Shown: positions 38,323-47,031 of the stretch, one piece after another
How the letters are laid out: each line of letters starts with the position of its first letter
Numbering within the stretch: the stretch's first letter is position 1
Position numbers and translations under genes: made by a program
Source of the DNA: Paraferrimonas haliotis
GTDB lineage: Bacteria; Pseudomonadota; Gammaproteobacteria; Enterobacterales; Shewanellaceae
Assembly (NCBI RefSeq): GCF_002282895.1
Contig: NZ_NRRB01000001.1
Location: 682,001 to 746,000 of the forward strand
Length of the DNA stretch: 64,000 bases
Reading direction: 5' to 3'
Notes under the pieces: generated by a model
Databases searched by the model: none
What the model was told of the DNA's origin: nothing
Seen by the model: only the letters and a program-made list of their open reading frames with translations

Positions 38323-38466
38323 ATGACTAATCCTTTGCAAGGCGCATGGGCAAACAGTTCACTTAAAGAGCTTGTGCTCTCGTCAACCTTCATTAATCTG
38401 CTTTCGCTGGCATTGCCATTGTGCCAGAAGCGCTTGCGGGTTCGTGTCTTAGGTATCGTTTTGTAG
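38323..38466 (+). pseudogene. Probable remnant of a type I secretion ABC transporter gene
   Basis: A 47-codon frame begins MTNPLQGAWANSSLKELVLS and continues STFINLLSLALPL, then diverges into a basic tail (CQKRLRVRV) and stops. The first membrane-helix motif resembles the N-terminal region of LapB/PrtD-like type I secretion ABC proteins, where FINLLALALPL is followed by a QVYDR motif that is missing here. The rest of the gene is absent; a terminator follows at once. This reads as a deletion remnant, or less likely a small membrane peptide. Apart from it and the terminator, I see nothing in the 38085-38541 gap. Confidence 0.4.
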
Positions 38467-38468
38467 GC

Positions 38469-38503
38469 GAAAAAAAGCTGAGCTTAATTGCTCAGCTTTT
38501 TTT
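38469..38503. terminator. Intrinsic terminator
   Basis: AAAAAAGCTGAGC-ttaatt-GCTCAGCTTTTTTT, a perfect 7-bp GC stem extended by A/T pairing. It serves bax on the minus strand and the remnant frame on the plus strand. Confidence 0.9.
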
Positions 38504-38541
38504 AATGCTTTAAGGACTATCTTATGGCCTGCATTGCGACA

Positions 38542-39444
38542 TTAGGCTTCTTCATCCGCTTTTATGTGCAACACACTTTGTTGCTCTTGAATTAGACGAG
38601 TATTGTCCAGCTCTCCTAAATTGCGGTGATTAATAATGCTTTGTAGATTCTCGACATAATCGTTACCACGCTCACTGTAACTTACTAAAGCTGTGGCTAA
38701 TTCATGGCCAGAAATGTGCTGGTTATTTTGTCTTGCTTGATGGCGCATTTCGCGCAAATCCGCATAGGCCGCGCCGGTATTTAGGTTGTGCACGTATTCC
38801 ATGCAGGTTTCAAGCACGGTATCGAACGCCGCCAGTTTAACATCGGCTCCTCTGGCTTGAATGAATTTCTTCGATTTAGAATGAGGCGGCAAGTGTTCCC
38901 CAAATAGGGCGTTACCTTCCACCGCGAAGTGTGATGTTCCCCAAGCGCTCTCGTCGATGGCTTGTGCCAATGCAAGTGATACAGGAATGGTATCAACACG
39001 TTTTAGCAACTCTTCTTTAGTTGGAGTGCCACCAAAGCCATAATGCTGAGCGAGCTCTTCTACCCATTGTGATTCATGACGTTGCAGATGGTGATCGCTG
39101 TGTAGAGCAATCAGTTTGTCGCGGTCGGCTTGAATGCGTTCATTCGCTTGCACCATGTTGGTTAGAATTATGCGAATGAAGGTATCCGTTTTCTGCTCAA
39201 CGGTTAAGGTGGATAGGTCGCTAGGAATGTGGCCGACAAACACCGGTGGCACAGCTCTCATGTGACGAACCGTCTCGGTTTTGAGTCCGTGTTGGTCTAA
39301 TTGCTGAGCTAACTCCGAGGCGGAGTAAAAAGGAACTTGCTTGTCTATATCACCGTAAACTTCGATTCCGGCAAACGACAGTGGTGCGACTAATAGACAG
39401 GAGGCTAAACCGAACTTCAGAGGTTTTATCAGGTTTACTATCAT
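38542..39444 (-). CDS. Bax-like secreted glucosaminidase-domain protein
   Basis: A 300-residue protein with a signal peptide (cleavage near LSFA-GI) and a glucosaminidase (GH73/Bax) domain: VPPVFVGHIPSDLS, LLKRVDTIPVSLALAQAIDESAWGTSHFA (catalytic Glu), GNALFGEH, AFDTVLETCMEYVHNLNT and YSERGNDYVENLQSII. It probably hydrolyses peptidoglycan between GlcNAc and MurNAc. The ATG at 39444 has AAAGGA upstream. Confidence 0.85.
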   Translation of the reverse strand: MIVNLIKPLKFGLASCLLVAPLSFAGIEVYGDIDKQVPFYSASELAQQLDQHGLKTETVRHMRAVPPVFVGHIPSDLSTLTVEQKTDTFIRIILTNMVQANERIQADRDKLIALHSDHHLQRHESQWVEELAQHYGFGGTPTKEELLKRVDTIPVSLALAQAIDESAWGTSHFAVEGNALFGEHLPPHSKSKKFIQARGADVKLAAFDTVLETCMEYVHNLNTGAAYADLREMRHQARQNNQHISGHELATALVSYSERGNDYVENLQSIINHRNLGELDNTRLIQEQQSVLHIKADEEA

Positions 39445-39665
39445 ATTGTTGATTCCTTTTGTTTTGTTCTTGGTAGGGAATTACCATGTCGTTGTATCAT
39501 GGATAATTAAGTATACAACAGGAACTGTTATGCAATTGTTGCAAAAAGTTTAATAAAAAAGCATTGGGTGGTGAAGTTTTAACCATGCAAGAAGCTGCTA
39601 AATTAGCCATATCAATAACTTGGTGAAGTTTTCAGTGTTGTTATATGGCCTTTAAGGGGAAGTGG

Positions 39666-40457
39666 ATGGTATTACAATTGAGCGGGGTTACTGGGCGGAG
39701 AATGCGACAGTTGCTGGTTATCAGTTTATTGAGTGTACTGCTGTTGGCAGGCAAAAATGCAGCGGCACTATCATTGCAATACGGGGGGGCGAAAACAGAA
39801 AGTGATAAGCGTGCGCAGCAAGTCATCAGCGAAAGTTCAAACGTAGAGCAAGCGATACGATTACTTAATGAGAATTGGCAACTTAAAGAGTCGTTATTGG
39901 TTCGACTGGGTGGGGTCGATGGCCCCGAATACGACCCAGAACAGTCATTAATTACCATTCCTTATGGTTTTTATGCAGAAGTGCAGCAGCGCTTTATCGA
40001 CGACGGATTGAATTTGAATGAGGCGAGAAGAGCAGCGCTCGATGCTTTGTTGCACACCGTTTATCACGAGATGGCCCATGCGCTTATCGACCGCTATCAA
40101 GTGCCGGTTATCGGTATAGAAGAAGATGCCGCGGATGCGCTGGCCACCATTTTGCTGCTGGAATGGTACCCTGACGGTGCCCAAAAAGCGATTCATGCGG
40201 GGGATCTGTTTGACTTAGAAAGTAGCGATTATACCGAGATTGATGAAGAGCAGTTAGCTGGCGAGCACAGCTTAGATGCACAGCGCGCTTATCGCACCTA
40301 TTGCCTAGTCGCTGGAGCGGATGAAGAGTATGCCCAGCAGTTTGAAGCCAGTGGGCTTTTTAGCCCAGAGCGGCTTGACACTTGCTCCGAAGACTATCAG
40401 CGCGTTCGCAGCGCTTGGCTGCGCTTAATCGAGGACTATGTACTCTCGCAACCATAG
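39666..40457 (+). CDS. Putative secreted metallopeptidase, DUF4344 family
   Basis: About 263 residues with a signal-anchor (RQLLVISLLSVLLLAGKNAAA) and a zincin-like motif TVYHEMAHALIDRYQVP (HExxH) near residue 135, followed by EEDAADALATILLLE, which could supply the third ligand. This layout matches DUF4344 putative metallopeptidases; activity is undemonstrated. The ATG at 39666 has AAGGGGA five bases upstream; starts at 39645 and 39702 are alternatives. A REP family 2 hairpin follows. Confidence 0.75.
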   Translation: MVLQLSGVTGRRMRQLLVISLLSVLLLAGKNAAALSLQYGGAKTESDKRAQQVISESSNVEQAIRLLNENWQLKESLLVRLGGVDGPEYDPEQSLITIPYGFYAEVQQRFIDDGLNLNEARRAALDALLHTVYHEMAHALIDRYQVPVIGIEEDAADALATILLLEWYPDGAQKAIHAGDLFDLESSDYTEIDEEQLAGEHSLDAQRAYRTYCLVAGADEEYAQQFEASGLFSPERLDTCSEDYQRVRSAWLRLIEDYVLSQP

Positions 40458-40474
40458 CTTCCAGCTCCCTCGCT

Positions 40475-40516
40475 AGGGGACGTACCCTGCTTATCCACAG
40501 GGGTACGTCCCTTTTT
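40475..40516. repeat. REP family 2 hairpin with DnaA-box-like loop
   Basis: AGGGGACGTACCC and GGGGTACGTCCCT pair around a loop containing TTATCCACA (40491-40499), identical to a consensus DnaA box. A T-run follows, so it likely terminates the DUF4344 gene. Related copies flank the RAYT at 42684-43277. Confidence 0.85.
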
Positions 40517-40553
40517 ACTTTTTTCCCTTTTTGCAATTTTTTTTGCGCTTCCT

Positions 40554-40582
40554 CTTGAAAAGCCAAAACGCGCTCCCATCTA
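40554..40582 (+). promoter_or_regulatory. Sigma-32 (heat shock) promoter of htpG
   Basis: CTTGAAA (40554-40560), a 14-bp spacer and CCCATCTA (40575-40582) match the RpoH consensus closely. The start codon is 53 bp further on, with an AAAGGAG Shine-Dalgarno. It agrees with htpG being a heat-shock gene in E. coli. Confidence 0.8.
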
Positions 40583-40634
40583 TCTACCCATAGAGATTTC
40601 ATCATTGAATAACGCATTCTAGAAAGGAGCCAAG

Positions 40635-42545
40635 ATGTCTCAGCCAGAAGTTCACGGATTTCAAACAGAAGTAAAGCAATTACTGCAACTGATGATCCAC
40701 AGCCTCTACAGCAACAAAGAAATTTTTATGCGAGAGCTGGTTTCCAACGCCGCCGACGCCGCGGATAAACTGCGCTATAAAGCGTTAGAAGATGACAGCC
40801 TTTACGAAGGAGACGGCAGCCTGAGGGTTAGAGTTAGCCATGATAAGGAAGCCGGAACAGTAACCATTTCTGACAATGGTATCGGTATGAGTCGTCAGGA
40901 CGTTATCGATAACTTGGGCACAATTGCCAAATCGGGCACCGCTGAATTTTTCAAGAACCTATCGGGCGATTCTGCTAAAGACTCGCAGCTGATTGGCCAA
41001 TTTGGTGTTGGTTTTTACTCAGCATTTATTGTTGCTGATAAAGTAACGGTGCGTACTCGCGCAGCTGGTGCGGATTCAGAGCAAGGTGTTGAATGGGTTT
41101 CAGAAGGCGAAGGCAGTTTCACCTTAGAAAACATCGCAAAAGAATCTCGCGGCACAGATATTATTCTTCATTTACGCGACGAAGAGAAAGAGTTTGCCGA
41201 TGACTGGCGTTTGCGCTCTATTGTGACCAAATACTCGGATCACATTTCGATTCCAGTGGAATTTTTGTCGGAAGCGACTGAAGAGAGCGAAGGTCCAGAC
41301 GGCGAAAAAATTCCAGCAACGCCTGCACAGTGGAACGCAGTTAACAAAGCGGAAGCGTTATGGACCCGTTCAAAATCTGACGTCACCGATGAAGAGTACA
41401 AAGAGTTTTATAAGCACGTTTCGCACGATTTCGCGGATCCGCTTAAGTGGAGCCACAACCGTGTCGAAGGTAAGCACGAATACACGTCATTGCTTTATAT
41501 CCCTTCTAAGGCACCTTGGGATATGTTCAACAGAGACAACAAGCATGGCTTAAAGTTATACGTGCAGCGCGTTTTCATTATGGATGATGCAGAAGTCTTT
41601 ATGCCTAATTATCTTCGCTTTATGAAGGGCTTACTGGACTCAAACGACTTACCGCTGAACGTGTCTCGAGAAATTCTACAAGACAATAAAGTAACCCAAG
41701 CGATGCGCACCGCGTTAACTAAGCGTTCACTAAGCATGATTTCTGCACTTGCCAATGATGAAGAAGCTTACGCAGGCTTTTGGAAAGAGTTTGGCGCTGT
41801 TCTGAAGGAAGGCCCAGCGGAAGATGCGGCGAACAAAGAGAAAATTGCCAAATTGCTTCGCTTTGCGTCAACGTACAATGATTCACCGGCTGAGACCGTC
41901 TCTTTAGAAGCGTATATGTCTCGCATGGTAGAAGGTCAGGATAAGATTTACTACATAACAGCAGACTCTTATGCCGCAGCCAAGAACAGCCCGCACCTTG
42001 AAGTTTTGCGCAAGAAAGGCATTGAAGTTCTGCTTATGTCCGAGCGCGTCGATGAATGGATGATGAGCTACCTGACTGAGTTCGATGGAAAAACTTTGGT
42101 TAATGTGTCTCGAGGTGATTTGGACTTGGGTGAGCTGGAAGACGAGTCCGACAAAGAGCAGCAACAAAAAGTTGAGAAAGAGTCAGAAGACTTGGTAAAA
42201 CGTGTGAAAGATGTCCTTGGTGACAAGGTTAAAGACGTGAGAGTTACGACGCGTTTGACCGATTCCCCAGCGTGCTTAGTGACCGCGGATGACGAAATGT
42301 CTTCGCAAATGATTAAGCTTATGCAAGCTGCCGGTCAGCCTGTGCCGGAATCGAAAGGAGTCTTCGAGTTAAACCCTGAGCATCCGATTGTACAAAAGCT
42401 GGATAGCGAGCAGGATGAGCAAGAGTTCGCAGCCTGGATTGAGTTGCTGCTATCACAAGCGCAATTAAGCGAACGTGGGAGCTTAGAGGATCCGTCGAGC
42501 TTTATTAAACAGCTAAACGAGCTTTGGCTGAAGTTAGCTAAATAG
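40635..42545 (+). CDS. htpG: Molecular chaperone HtpG (Hsp90)
   Basis: A 636-residue Hsp90 with the GHKL ATPase domain ([48 protein letters not shown]), a middle domain ([31 protein letters not shown]) and a C-terminal dimerisation domain. It lacks the eukaryotic MEEVD tail, as expected. It folds and remodels client proteins with DnaK. The sigma-32 promoter upstream indicates heat-shock control. htpG-adk-hemH is the common gammaproteobacterial order, here interrupted by a RAYT gene. Confidence 0.97.
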   Translation: MSQPEVHGFQTEVKQLLQLMIHSLYSNKEIFMRELVSNAADAADKLRYKALEDDSLYEGDGSLRVRVSHDKEAGTVTISDNGIGMSRQDVIDNLGTIAKSGTAEFFKNLSGDSAKDSQLIGQFGVGFYSAFIVADKVTVRTRAAGADSEQGVEWVSEGEGSFTLENIAKESRGTDIILHLRDEEKEFADDWRLRSIVTKYSDHISIPVEFLSEATEESEGPDGEKIPATPAQWNAVNKAEALWTRSKSDVTDEEYKEFYKHVSHDFADPLKWSHNRVEGKHEYTSLLYIPSKAPWDMFNRDNKHGLKLYVQRVFIMDDAEVFMPNYLRFMKGLLDSNDLPLNVSREILQDNKVTQAMRTALTKRSLSMISALANDEEAYAGFWKEFGAVLKEGPAEDAANKEKIAKLLRFASTYNDSPAETVSLEAYMSRMVEGQDKIYYITADSYAAAKNSPHLEVLRKKGIEVLLMSERVDEWMMSYLTEFDGKTLVNVSRGDLDLGELEDESDKEQQQKVEKESEDLVKRVKDVLGDKVKDVRVTTRLTDSPACLVTADDEMSSQMIKLMQAAGQPVPESKGVFELNPEHPIVQKLDSEQDEQEFAAWIELLLSQAQLSERGSLEDPSSFIKQLNELWLKLAK

Positions 42546-42562
42546 CGGTCTTAGCTACCATG

Positions 42563-42650
42563 ATGGGGACGTACCCTTTTTAGGGGCGTCCCTTTTTTAA
42601 TGCAAAATCAACCGTTTGTAGGAGGGAAAAAAGTAGGGTACGTCCCTATG
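42563..42650. repeat. REP family 2 elements upstream of the RAYT
   Basis: Two units: 42564-42598 (GGGGACGTACCC, T-rich loop, GGGGCGTCCC, T-run) just after htpG, and 42634-42649 (AGGGTACGTCCCT). The first should terminate htpG. Together with 43285-43343 they bracket the RAYT gene. Confidence 0.8.
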
Positions 42651-42683
42651 CTGGTATGGCAGCACTAAGCAAAGGAGCGCCCC

Positions 42684-43277
42684 ATGCCAAGAATAGCAAG
42701 AGAAGTATCGCCAGGATTACCAATGCACATCACCCAACGTTGTGTCGATAAGAAAACATGCTTTCACCGGCATTTCGATAGAACCCTCTACCTTGACTGG
42801 TTAAAAGCATATGCACTGGAGCATGGTTGCCTTGTACATGGCTACGTACTGATGACCAATCATGTCCATTTGCTGTTAACTCCCATTGGCAAAGACTCGT
42901 TGTGGAAAACAATGAAGGCCTTGAACCAAAAATATGCCCAATACTACAACGCTTATTACAACCGGACGGGCGCTTTTTGGCAGGGACGCTATCACTCGCG
43001 AATTGTTGAAGATGATGCTTACTTTCTATGCTGTCTTCGCTACATCGAACTTAACCCTATGCGCGCAAATATGGTGAGTCATCCATCGCATTACGTTTGG
43101 TCAAGTTATCGATATCACGCGCTAGGGGATAAGGACAATGGACTACTTACCAAGCACATTCTCTATAAAGAGCTGGGTAGGGATGATGATGAGCGGCAGT
43201 CAATGTACGCAAAATTGTGTAATCAAACGCTATCAGCGACGCAGATTGAACAAGTCTGTGTACATTGGCGGCCGTAA
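42684..43277 (+). mobile_element. REP-associated tyrosine transposase (RAYT) of REP family 2
   Basis: A 197-residue Y1 transposase-like protein (IS200/TnpA_REP fold). It starts MPRIAREVSPGLPMHITQR, with an AAAGGAG site. The metal-binding HUH motif is TNHVHLLLTP, and the catalytic tyrosine lies in AYFLCCLRYIELNPMRA. WSSYRYHALG is also typical. RAYTs are domesticated single-copy transposases that mobilise or process REP hairpins. This one is inserted between htpG and adk and is flanked on both sides by GGGACGTACCC-type palindromes, its presumed substrates. It seems intact. Confidence 0.9.
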
Positions 43278-43284
43278 TTTGAAG

Positions 43285-43343
43285 TTATCCACAGGGGTAC
43301 GACCCCGGCAGGTGGGCGAAATGGCTAAGGGTACGTCCCCACC
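43285..43343. repeat. REP family 2 elements downstream of the RAYT
   Basis: TTATCCACA (43285-43293) runs directly into GGGGTACGACCCC, and a second unit GGGTACGTCCCC lies at 43329-43340. The TTATCCACA-GGGGTACG junction is identical to that of the hairpin at 40491-40507. Confidence 0.75.
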
Positions 43344-43409
43344 CACAAGCTTAGCTGGTCAGGCCTTTAAAAAGCGGCGAAATTATGCAAGAATTGGCGC
43401 CACTTTTAG

Positions 43410-44087
<678 letters not shown>

Positions 44088-44093
44088 AAAAGC

Positions 44094-45089
44094 ATGACAA
44101 CAACGAACTACAATCGACATGGCGTGCTTTTAGTTAACCTAGGCACGCCCGAGGCTCCAACCGCTGCTGGGGTCAGAGCTTTTCTAAAAGAGTTTCTATC
44201 CGATCCACGGGTGGTTGACCTTAACCCACTGCTTTGGAAGCCCATTTTATACGGCATTATCCTTAATGTGCGGCCCGCTAAAGTGGCAAAGGCCTATCAG
44301 TCGATTTGGACTGAGCAAGGCTCGCCGTTGATGAACGTATCTAAGCTTCAGCACCAAGCGTTAACCTCGAAGCTCAAAGAGCTCACCGGCGAGGATATCC
44401 CGGTAGAGCTTGGTATGACCTATGGGACCCCGTCGCTCAACGATGGTGTTAAGCGTTTAGAAGCTCAGGGTGTCGATAAAATTGTAGTGCTCCCGCTTTA
44501 CCCGCAATACAGCTGCTCCACGGTAGCGCCAGTCAGTGATGGCTTGGCCAAAGCCATGCTCTCTCGCCGTAATGTGCCAGAGCTTAGAATGATTAAAGAG
44601 TATCATGCTGACGAGCACTATATTGCCTGTTTAGCCGAGAGCGTTAACAAGCATTGGGCCGAGCACGGCCAAGCGGACAAGCTGGTGCTGAGCTTCCACG
44701 GTGTACCACAGCGCTATGTCGATGAAGGCGACCCGTATCAGGAGCAATGCTTAGCGACAGGCCAAGCCCTAGCAGACAAGCTAGAGCTCAGTCCAGAGCA
44801 GTGGCAGCTGTGCTTCCAAAGCCGATTTGGCAAAGAGCCCTGGTTGCAGCCTTACACCGACGAAACCGTGTCAGCGATGCCTGAGCAAGGCATCAAATCC
44901 ATCGATATCATATGTCCTGCATTCTCAGCGGATTGCTTAGAAACGCTCGAAGAAATCGCCGAGGAAGTGCGAGATGAATTCATGGAGGCGGGCGGTGAAA
45001 GCTATCGCTACATCCCTTGCTTGAATGACGATGATGGACACATCGAAATGATGGCTAAGTTGGTATTAGGACAGCTCAAAGGTTTCTAG
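44094..45089 (+). CDS. hemH: Ferrochelatase
   Basis: A 331-residue enzyme that inserts Fe2+ into protoporphyrin IX, the last step of heme synthesis. Motifs include VLLVNLGTPEAPT, FLKEFLSDPRVVDLNP, LPLYPQYSCSTVAPV, LSFHGVPQRYVDEGDPY (active-site His) and QSRFGKEPWLQPYTDET, then CPAFSADCLETLEEI. It is coupled to adk. Downstream is a hairpin terminator before gsk. Confidence 0.97.
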   Translation: MTTTNYNRHGVLLVNLGTPEAPTAAGVRAFLKEFLSDPRVVDLNPLLWKPILYGIILNVRPAKVAKAYQSIWTEQGSPLMNVSKLQHQALTSKLKELTGEDIPVELGMTYGTPSLNDGVKRLEAQGVDKIVVLPLYPQYSCSTVAPVSDGLAKAMLSRRNVPELRMIKEYHADEHYIACLAESVNKHWAEHGQADKLVLSFHGVPQRYVDEGDPYQEQCLATGQALADKLELSPEQWQLCFQSRFGKEPWLQPYTDETVSAMPEQGIKSIDIICPAFSADCLETLEEIAEEVRDEFMEAGGESYRYIPCLNDDDGHIEMMAKLVLGQLKGF

Positions 45090-45127
45090 CTTAGCGGCTA
45101 AAAATCTAAAGGAGCAAGGGTTATAAG

Positions 45128-45162
45128 GACGTATCAAGCAAGTGCTGGATGCGTCTTTTTGT
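45128..45162 (+). terminator. Intrinsic terminator after hemH
   Basis: GACGTATC pairs with GATGCGTC (one G-U) across a 12-base loop, followed by TTTTTGTTTTT. Confidence 0.75.
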
Positions 45163-45219
45163 TTTTATTCAAAGCCTTAAATATAGGTTTTAGACTTAAT
45201 TATTATTGAGTACGCATAC

Positions 45220-46524
45220 ATGAAGTTTCCTGGTCAGCGCAATTCAAAACACTACTTCCCGGTTAAATCGAACGATCCAATTAGCTTAGGAATAGCGCCT
45301 TATACGGTGAGCCAACGCACTCACATTTGCGGCATTGACCAAACCTTGGTGGATATTGAAGCTCGAGTAAGCGACGAGCTGCTTGAACGCTATGAGCTGA
45401 AGAAGGGCAACTCGATGCTGATTGACGATGCTAAAGCGCACTCTCTTTATGAGGAGCTTCAGCGCGGCAAGCTGATTAGCTCGGAGTTTGCTGGCGGCAC
45501 TATCGGCAATACCCTGCATAACTACTCAACTCTAAGCGACAGCCGCTCGGTGCTGTTTGGCGTTATGTGCGACAACGTTCAAGTAGGTAGCTACGCCTAT
45601 CGCTACCTGTGTAACACCTCATCGCGAGTGGACCTGAACCTGCTGCAGCCTGTACCGGGCGCTATGGGGCGCTGCTTTGCGCTGATTAGCGACTGTGGTG
45701 AGCGCACCTTCGCCATCTCCAAAGGCGATATGGATAACCTGCAACCGGAATCAATCGACCGTGGTATTATTGAAAGCTCTGCCGCGTTAGTCATTAGCGC
45801 GTACTTGCTGCGGGCGGATCCAGCTGCTGGCATGCGCGACTCTGTCGCCAAAGCCATTGATTACGCGAAGGCGGCTGATGTTCCTGTGGTGTTGACCATG
45901 GGGACACGCTTTTTGATCGAGCAAGATCCGCAGTTTTGGCGCGACTTTATCAAGCAAAATGTGACGATTCTTGCGATGAATGAAGACGAAGGAGAGGCGT
46001 TGACTGGTTTTTCCGATCCTCTGCTAGCCGCCGAGCAATCCTTGCAGTGGTGCGACATGGTGCTTTGCACCGCGGGCCCAGTGGGGCTGTATATGGCGGG
46101 ATTTTGCGATCATGAATACTTGCGCAACACCACTCAAACCCTGTTACCAGGCGCGATTCCGGAGTTTAACCAACACGAGTTTAGTCGTCCGATGCGTTAC
46201 GCTGATTGCCACAAACCGACAAAAGTTTACGCGCATATTGCTCCGTTCATGGGAGGCCCTGAAGTCATCAGGAACACCAACGGAGCAGGAGATGGAGCCT
46301 TGTCAGCGCTTTTACATGACTTAGCGGCGCTGAAATATCACAAGCTCAATATCCCGAGCTCGTCGAAGCACAATCAAGCTTCGCTGTGCTACTCGTCGTT
46401 CAGCCAAATCTGCAAATACGCTAACCGGGTTGCGTTTGAGGTGTTAAGCCAAGACAGCCCGCGACTTAGCCGAGGGCTTCCAGAGCGGGAAGATTCGCTA
46501 GAAGAAGTATACTGGGAGCGCTAA
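45220..46524 (+). CDS. gsk: Inosine-guanosine kinase
   Basis: A 434-residue PfkB/ribokinase-family kinase that phosphorylates inosine and guanosine in purine salvage. It matches E. coli Gsk along its length: MKFPGQRNSKHYFPV, GIDQTLVDIEARVSDE, FAGGTIGNTLHNYS, RYLCNTSSRVDL, the catalytic NTNGAGDGALSALLHDLAA and the end RGLPEREDSLEEVYWER. Its position near hemH and adk is conserved. A REP family 1 pair follows. Confidence 0.96.
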   Translation: MKFPGQRNSKHYFPVKSNDPISLGIAPYTVSQRTHICGIDQTLVDIEARVSDELLERYELKKGNSMLIDDAKAHSLYEELQRGKLISSEFAGGTIGNTLHNYSTLSDSRSVLFGVMCDNVQVGSYAYRYLCNTSSRVDLNLLQPVPGAMGRCFALISDCGERTFAISKGDMDNLQPESIDRGIIESSAALVISAYLLRADPAAGMRDSVAKAIDYAKAADVPVVLTMGTRFLIEQDPQFWRDFIKQNVTILAMNEDEGEALTGFSDPLLAAEQSLQWCDMVLCTAGPVGLYMAGFCDHEYLRNTTQTLLPGAIPEFNQHEFSRPMRYADCHKPTKVYAHIAPFMGGPEVIRNTNGAGDGALSALLHDLAALKYHKLNIPSSSKHNQASLCYSSFSQICKYANRVAFEVLSQDSPRLSRGLPEREDSLEEVYWER

Positions 46525-46549
46525 CTGGCGGATTCCCGCTACCAAAAAA

Positions 46550-46608
46550 GAAAAAGGGGCCAGGCCCCTTTTTTACTTTTTTAAGAAAGGGGGCCAGGCC
46601 CCCTTTTT
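46550..46608. repeat. REP family 1 pair between gsk and the cytochrome gene
   Basis: GGGGCCAGGCCCC and GGGGGCCAGGCCCCC, each flanked by A and T runs and separated by a T-rich spacer. It lies between the 3' ends of convergent gsk and the tetraheme cytochrome operon and probably terminates both. Confidence 0.9.
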
Positions 46609-46616
46609 GCTGCGTC

Positions 46617-47009
46617 CTATTTGCGCGGCATGTTTGGATACTTAAACTCGTGGCAGTTATTGCAGTAAACCTTAGGTTTACGATGCTCTGCGTGGCAATA
46701 CGAGCAATCCAAGTCCTGTGCATAGTGCGGTGAGTTATGCGGGTTTGGCTCGAACTCAGAGGTCTTAGCCGGTGGCTCGGTCGCCGCAACCACATCTTTC
46801 AAGTCGTGACACTGCAGGCAATCTTCAGTCGCTGGTGGACTCTTAGGTTTATCGACACCATGACAAGCGGCACAGTCAACATTACCATTGTGGTCGGTGA
46901 ACATTTCCTGATGGTAGGATTTCAGTGGCATCTTGGCGGCAAGCGCGCCATTGGCAACCCCGAATACACTTAGCATACAAGCCAGTATCAACAGTTTTCT
47001 AGTGAACAT
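46617..47009 (-). CDS. Periplasmic tetraheme cytochrome c (flavocytochrome electron-transfer subunit)
   Basis: A 130-residue protein with a signal peptide (cleavage near ALA-AK) and exactly four CxxCH heme sites: CAACH, CLQCH, CSYCH and CNNCH. Spacing and extra histidines (SYHQEMF, NPHNSPHYAQ) resemble the heme domain of Shewanella fumarate reductase and its stand-alone relatives. It lies 22 bp after the flavoprotein gene and is its likely partner, passing electrons from a quinol dehydrogenase such as CymA (not in this window) to the flavin. It is the third gene of the sigma-54-controlled operon. Confidence 0.92.
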   Translation of the reverse strand: MFTRKLLILACMLSVFGVANGALAAKMPLKSYHQEMFTDHNGNVDCAACHGVDKPKSPPATEDCLQCHDLKDVVAATEPPAKTSEFEPNPHNSPHYAQDLDCSYCHAEHRKPKVYCNNCHEFKYPNMPRK

Positions 47010-47031
47010 TGTGTTACTCCAAATTCTCTAA

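Noticed and set aside
40360-40617. Minus-strand frame of 85 codons across REP family 2 and the htpG promoter
   Set aside because: It runs through a hairpin repeat and overlaps the DUF4344 gene end; its composition is explained by the repeat and the sigma-32 promoter region.
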